Both the position numbers and the translations under genes were made by a program. 6,528 bases of DNA. Source: Lachnospiraceae bacterium. Lineage in GTDB: Bacteria; Bacillota_A; Clostridia; Lachnospirales; Lachnospiraceae. The notes below the pieces were generated by a model, which saw only the letters and a program-made list of their open reading frames with translations, was not told the DNA's origin and ran no database searches. The stretch lies in the NCBI GenBank assembly GCA_031262285.1, contig JAISHZ010000241.1:1-6528 (forward strand), in the 5' to 3' direction. Below are positions 5,611-6,528 of this stretch, piece by piece (within the stretch, counting starts at the first letter, position 1; every line of letters starts with the position of its first letter).

Positions 5611-5745
5611 TCGTTGCTTTTTAATCATCTACCATAATAGCGTCATTTATGCTCTTTACAAAACGACTCTCAATTGAGAAGACAGCTCTGTTACGCTATA
5701 CAGAGAATAAGGCGTAACCCTTAGGTTTGCGTCTGTTTTTCTTCC
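5611..5745 (+). ncRNA. Candidate small RNA of about 130 nt
   Basis: The interval is bounded by the TTGACA-N16-TATTTT promoter (start expected near 5611) and the terminator-like hairpin with T-run ending near 5745. It contains a palindrome at 5668-5679 and two mutually exclusive hairpins (5686-5705 or 5690-5718), which is typical of structured RNA. It matches no known RNA family that I recognise. The call is purely structural inference. Confidence 0.25.
5711..5740 (+). terminator. Terminator-like hairpin with T-run
   Basis: GGCGTAACCC (5711-5720) folds onto GGTTTGCGTC (5724-5733) around TTA, with one mismatch and two G-T pairs, and is followed by TGTTTTTCTT. It is oriented for plus-strand transcripts. 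The small loop and mismatch make it a moderate candidate. Confidence 0.45.
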
Positions 5746-5756
5746 GAACTTGAGAT

Positions 5757-5785
5757 ATTATAATACACACTTATGTTTGGTGCAA
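5757..5785 (-). promoter_or_regulatory. Possible minus-strand promoter
   Basis: On the minus strand TTGCAC (5785-5780) and TATAAT (5762-5757) are separated by 17 bases. It would transcribe leftward, antisense to the small RNA candidate, and has no gene downstream. AT-rich DNA gives such matches by chance, so confidence is low. Confidence 0.25.
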
Positions 5786-5800
5786 TGGTTTATCAACATT

Positions 5801-6528
5801 TCAAGACAACTTTATGACTTCATCATATTTCTTTATAAGCTGTTCATCAACCTTATGCTGTACATGAATGAGCGTTATGTTTGCATCCTCCAACAGCATT
5901 TTTTCGATATCATGACTGCTTTGGGCGTCCATGGCGGAGGTGAATTCATCAAGTAAGATGAACTTTTTCCCTCGTAGTAGCACGCGTGCCAAGGCAAGCT
6001 TTTGCTTTTCACCGCCGGATAGGTTGTTCTTCGTGTCACTATATTCCTCATTTAGCGCCTTGTCTGTTGCAAATTTCTCCATCTTCAAACGACGCAACAT
6101 CGCTTTAAGCTGATCCGCAGGAATATCCCTGTACATATCAAGATTATGAAGTAAGGTGTCATTAAAAATATACGGCTCTTGTAAGACAATACCCATGCCG
6201 TTGTACGCGTCTTCTCGGGCAGGTGTGCCGTTTATCAGCACTTCACCGCTATATCCGTCTTGAAGACCGCCGATAATCTTTAAAAGGGTTGATTTTCCGC
6301 TCCCGTTTTCGCCCATGAGGAGATATTTTTTCCCTTGTTCAAAGGACAGATTGACATTTTCGAGGAGCGGCCGATCATAGGCAAAGCTGACGTTTTGAAG
6401 CTCAACTGTCTTGACCTCACAAGTCTCATATACGGGATTGGCTAGTGGCATGAGCATTCCTGCCAGCTTTTTTCGCAGATCCTTGACGGAGTTCATCTCG
6501 CTTATATCATAGCCAATACTCATCGTCG
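5801..6528 (-). CDS. ABC transporter ATP-binding domain, C-terminal part of an exporter (5' partial)
   Basis: The frame is open to the right edge, so the gene begins beyond the window; ATG 6523-6521 has no visible ribosome binding site and is probably internal. Numbering from it, residues 1-35 look like the end of a transmembrane domain plus linker (SVKDLRKKL). They are followed by a full nucleotide-binding domain: FAYD (A-loop Tyr49), Walker A GENGSGKST (71-79), Q-loop Gln115 in VLQEPYIF, signature LSGGE (168-172), Walker B FILLDE (188-193) with the catalytic glutamate, D-loop SAMD (196-199) and H-loop His223 in VQHK. All ATPase residues are present. The linker before the domain points to a fused exporter half-transporter (usually about 550-600 residues), such as those for peptides, lipids or drugs; the cargo cannot be told. 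The protein ends shortly after DEVIKL, and no clear terminator follows its stop. Confidence 0.93.
   Translation of the reverse strand, partial: TMSIGYDISEMNSVKDLRKKLAGMLMPLANPVYETCEVKTVELQNVSFAYDRPLLENVNLSFEQGKKYLLMGENGSGKSTLLKIIGGLQDGYSGEVLINGTPAREDAYNGMGIVLQEPYIFNDTLLHNLDMYRDIPADQLKAMLRRLKMEKFATDKALNEEYSDTKNNLSGGEKQKLALARVLLRGKKFILLDEFTSAMDAQSSHDIEKMLLEDANITLIHVQHKVDEQLIKKYDEVIKLS

Larger units (their letters stand above)
5560..5800. other. Intergenic region with promoter, palindromes and terminator-like hairpin
   Basis: No protein-coding gene is supported here. The stretch holds a promoter-like pair (5577-5604), a 12-base perfect palindrome TCTCAATTGAGA (5668-5679), the hairpin CTCTGT/ACAGAG (5686-5705), an alternative pairing GTTACGC/GCGTAAC (5690-5718), a terminator-like element (5711-5740) and a possible minus-strand promoter (5757-5785). 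Confidence 0.5.

Noticed and set aside
5750..5956. Plus-strand frame of 68 codons rich in Tyr, Phe, Ile and Leu
   Set aside because: It lacks a ribosome binding site, and its second half lies opposite the ABC transporter ATPase gene.
1..6528. CRISPR array, tRNA or rRNA gene, or intact insertion sequence
   Set aside because: No regularly spaced repeats, no cloverleaf or ribosomal RNA-like sequence and no transposase frame were seen on either strand.

Overview
The window looks like the chromosome of a Gram-positive member of the Clostridia (Lachnospiraceae/Oscillospiraceae-like). The reasons are strong AGGAGG-type ribosome binding sites with GTG and TTG starts, an elongation factor P of clearly Firmicutes type, a DUF5688-family protein, and a GtrA-fused glycosyltransferase followed by a phosphodiester glycosidase-family protein. 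The species cannot be named from this sequence.

Left part (1-1975): three tightly packed plus-strand genes form the end of an operon for the cell envelope. They are the C-terminal part of a membrane glycosyltransferase with a GtrA domain (its 5' end lies outside the window), a membrane-anchored NAGPA/phosphodiester glycosidase-family protein whose GTG start directly follows the upstream stop, and a small four-helix membrane protein with a TTG start that overlaps its neighbour by 23 bases. Together they suggest lipid-linked sugar transfer and processing of a surface glycan.

Middle (1976-3130): a self-contained peroxide-response unit. A good sigma-A-type promoter, with a perfect inverted repeat just upstream of its -35 box, drives an OhrR-type MarR regulator. 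Thirteen bases later comes a thioredoxin-dependent-type glutathione peroxidase, and the unit ends at a terminator with a 15-bp perfect stem. The regulator keeps the sensing cysteine and the three tyrosines known from OhrR, but the partner gene is a glutathione peroxidase and not ohr.

Then (3131-3900): a single efp gene (elongation factor P) with its own promoter, followed by a long imperfect inverted repeat.

Right half (3901-5800): a poor, patchy region. About 500 bases without a gene have very little G on the plus strand (about 10% G against 29% C over 3901-4380) and hold only short, possibly decayed minus-strand reading frames. An orphan DUF5688-family gene (4419-5315) follows. After it come a start-less 3' remnant of an unidentified gene (5377-5559) and a promoter/terminator pair that could define a small RNA of about 130 nt. 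The mosaic of skewed composition, gene remnant and orphan gene suggests an accessory, turned-over segment.

Right end (5801-6528): the C-terminal ATPase domain of an ABC exporter on the minus strand, entering from beyond the window. No complete novel defence or mobile system is visible. The items most worth a second look are the OhrR-glutathione peroxidase unit with its candidate operator, the G-poor segment, and the possible small RNA.
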